From Winogradskyella sediminis (GTDB lineage: Bacteria; Bacteroidota; Bacteroidia; Flavobacteriales; Flavobacteriaceae), in contig NZ_QUNH01000002.1 in the NCBI RefSeq assembly GCF_003387355.1, positions 413,606 through 477,605 of the forward strand: DNA of 64,000 bases. Reading direction: 5' to 3'. Shown piece by piece: positions 64,000 through 64,000 of this stretch. Each line of letters begins with the position of its first letter. Position 1 is the first letter of the stretch. Both the position numbers and the translations under genes were made by a program. Below the pieces are notes generated by a model that worked only from the letters and a program-made list of their open reading frames with translations, was not told where the DNA came from and ran no database searches.

Positions 64000-64000
64000 A

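Noticed and set aside
1..64000. Search for defence islands, prophage, integrases, toxin-antitoxin pairs or insertion sequences.
   Set aside because: No transposase, integrase, phage, restriction or toxin motifs were recognised in any of the supported proteins.

Overview
The window reads as chromosomal DNA of a marine-type, AT-rich member of the Flavobacteriaceae (Bacteroidota). The evidence is: several type IX secretion (T9SS) cargo proteins ending in the gliding-motility-associated (type B) C-terminal domain; a PorP/SprF-like outer membrane protein; OmpA/PD40 proteins; an archaeal/eukaryotic-type ProRS; promoters of the Bacteroidota TTG-N17-23-TAnnTTTG type; and almost no Shine-Dalgarno sequences. 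I see no transposase, integrase, phage gene, CRISPR array or recognisable defence island. Most of the window is core genome, with surface-protein loci placed between housekeeping genes.

Layout. 1-6.8 kb: the end of an OmpA-family gene, then a 1984-residue repetitive T9SS type B cargo protein. 7-9.7 kb (minus): a low-complexity lipoprotein and a FadL-like outer membrane barrel, divergent from proS. 9.7-12.9 kb: proS, tRNA-Glu, rpsT, era. 12.9-21.9 kb (minus): a likely operon of a 1891-residue repeat protein with a type B domain, a PorP/SprF protein, an OmpA/PD40 protein and possibly a small membrane protein. 22.3-31.4 kb: a LysM/periplasmic-binding protein (minus), then der, a C-type lectin-like type B cargo protein and a TonB-receptor-like barrel. 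31.4-35.2 kb (minus): a compact run of M23 peptidase, MerR regulator, LemA and three TPM-domain proteins, divergent from alaS.

35.4-43.8 kb: alaS, a GSCFA protein, a lipoprotein plus PQQ-propeller pair, and a TPR histidine kinase with (to 44.6 kb) a LuxR-type response regulator. 44.6-47.8 kb: coaD and ddl (minus) divergent from a PASTA protein and an RluD-type pseudouridine synthase. 48-55.8 kb: yaaA, a TPR membrane protein, a TspO-like protein, a RhlE-like helicase, VF530- and YitT-type proteins, trmL, small proteins and a trpA with no trpB beside it. 56.1-64 kb: a 1007-residue TPR protein, a plug-less outer membrane barrel, a lipoprotein amidohydrolase, a secreted unknown and a partial methyltransferase.

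How it fits together. The surface loci look like cargo, membrane-anchor and cell-wall-anchor modules for T9SS-dependent surface display. Housekeeping genes form short operons with divergent promoters. Intergenic REP-like hairpin elements lie directly upstream of three start codons (near 48.0, 52.8 and 59.2 kb). The best candidates for less-described biology are the repeat-protein/SprF/OmpA operon, the low-complexity lipoprotein with its barrel, the triple-TPM/LemA operon, and the TPR/barrel pair at 56-61 kb.
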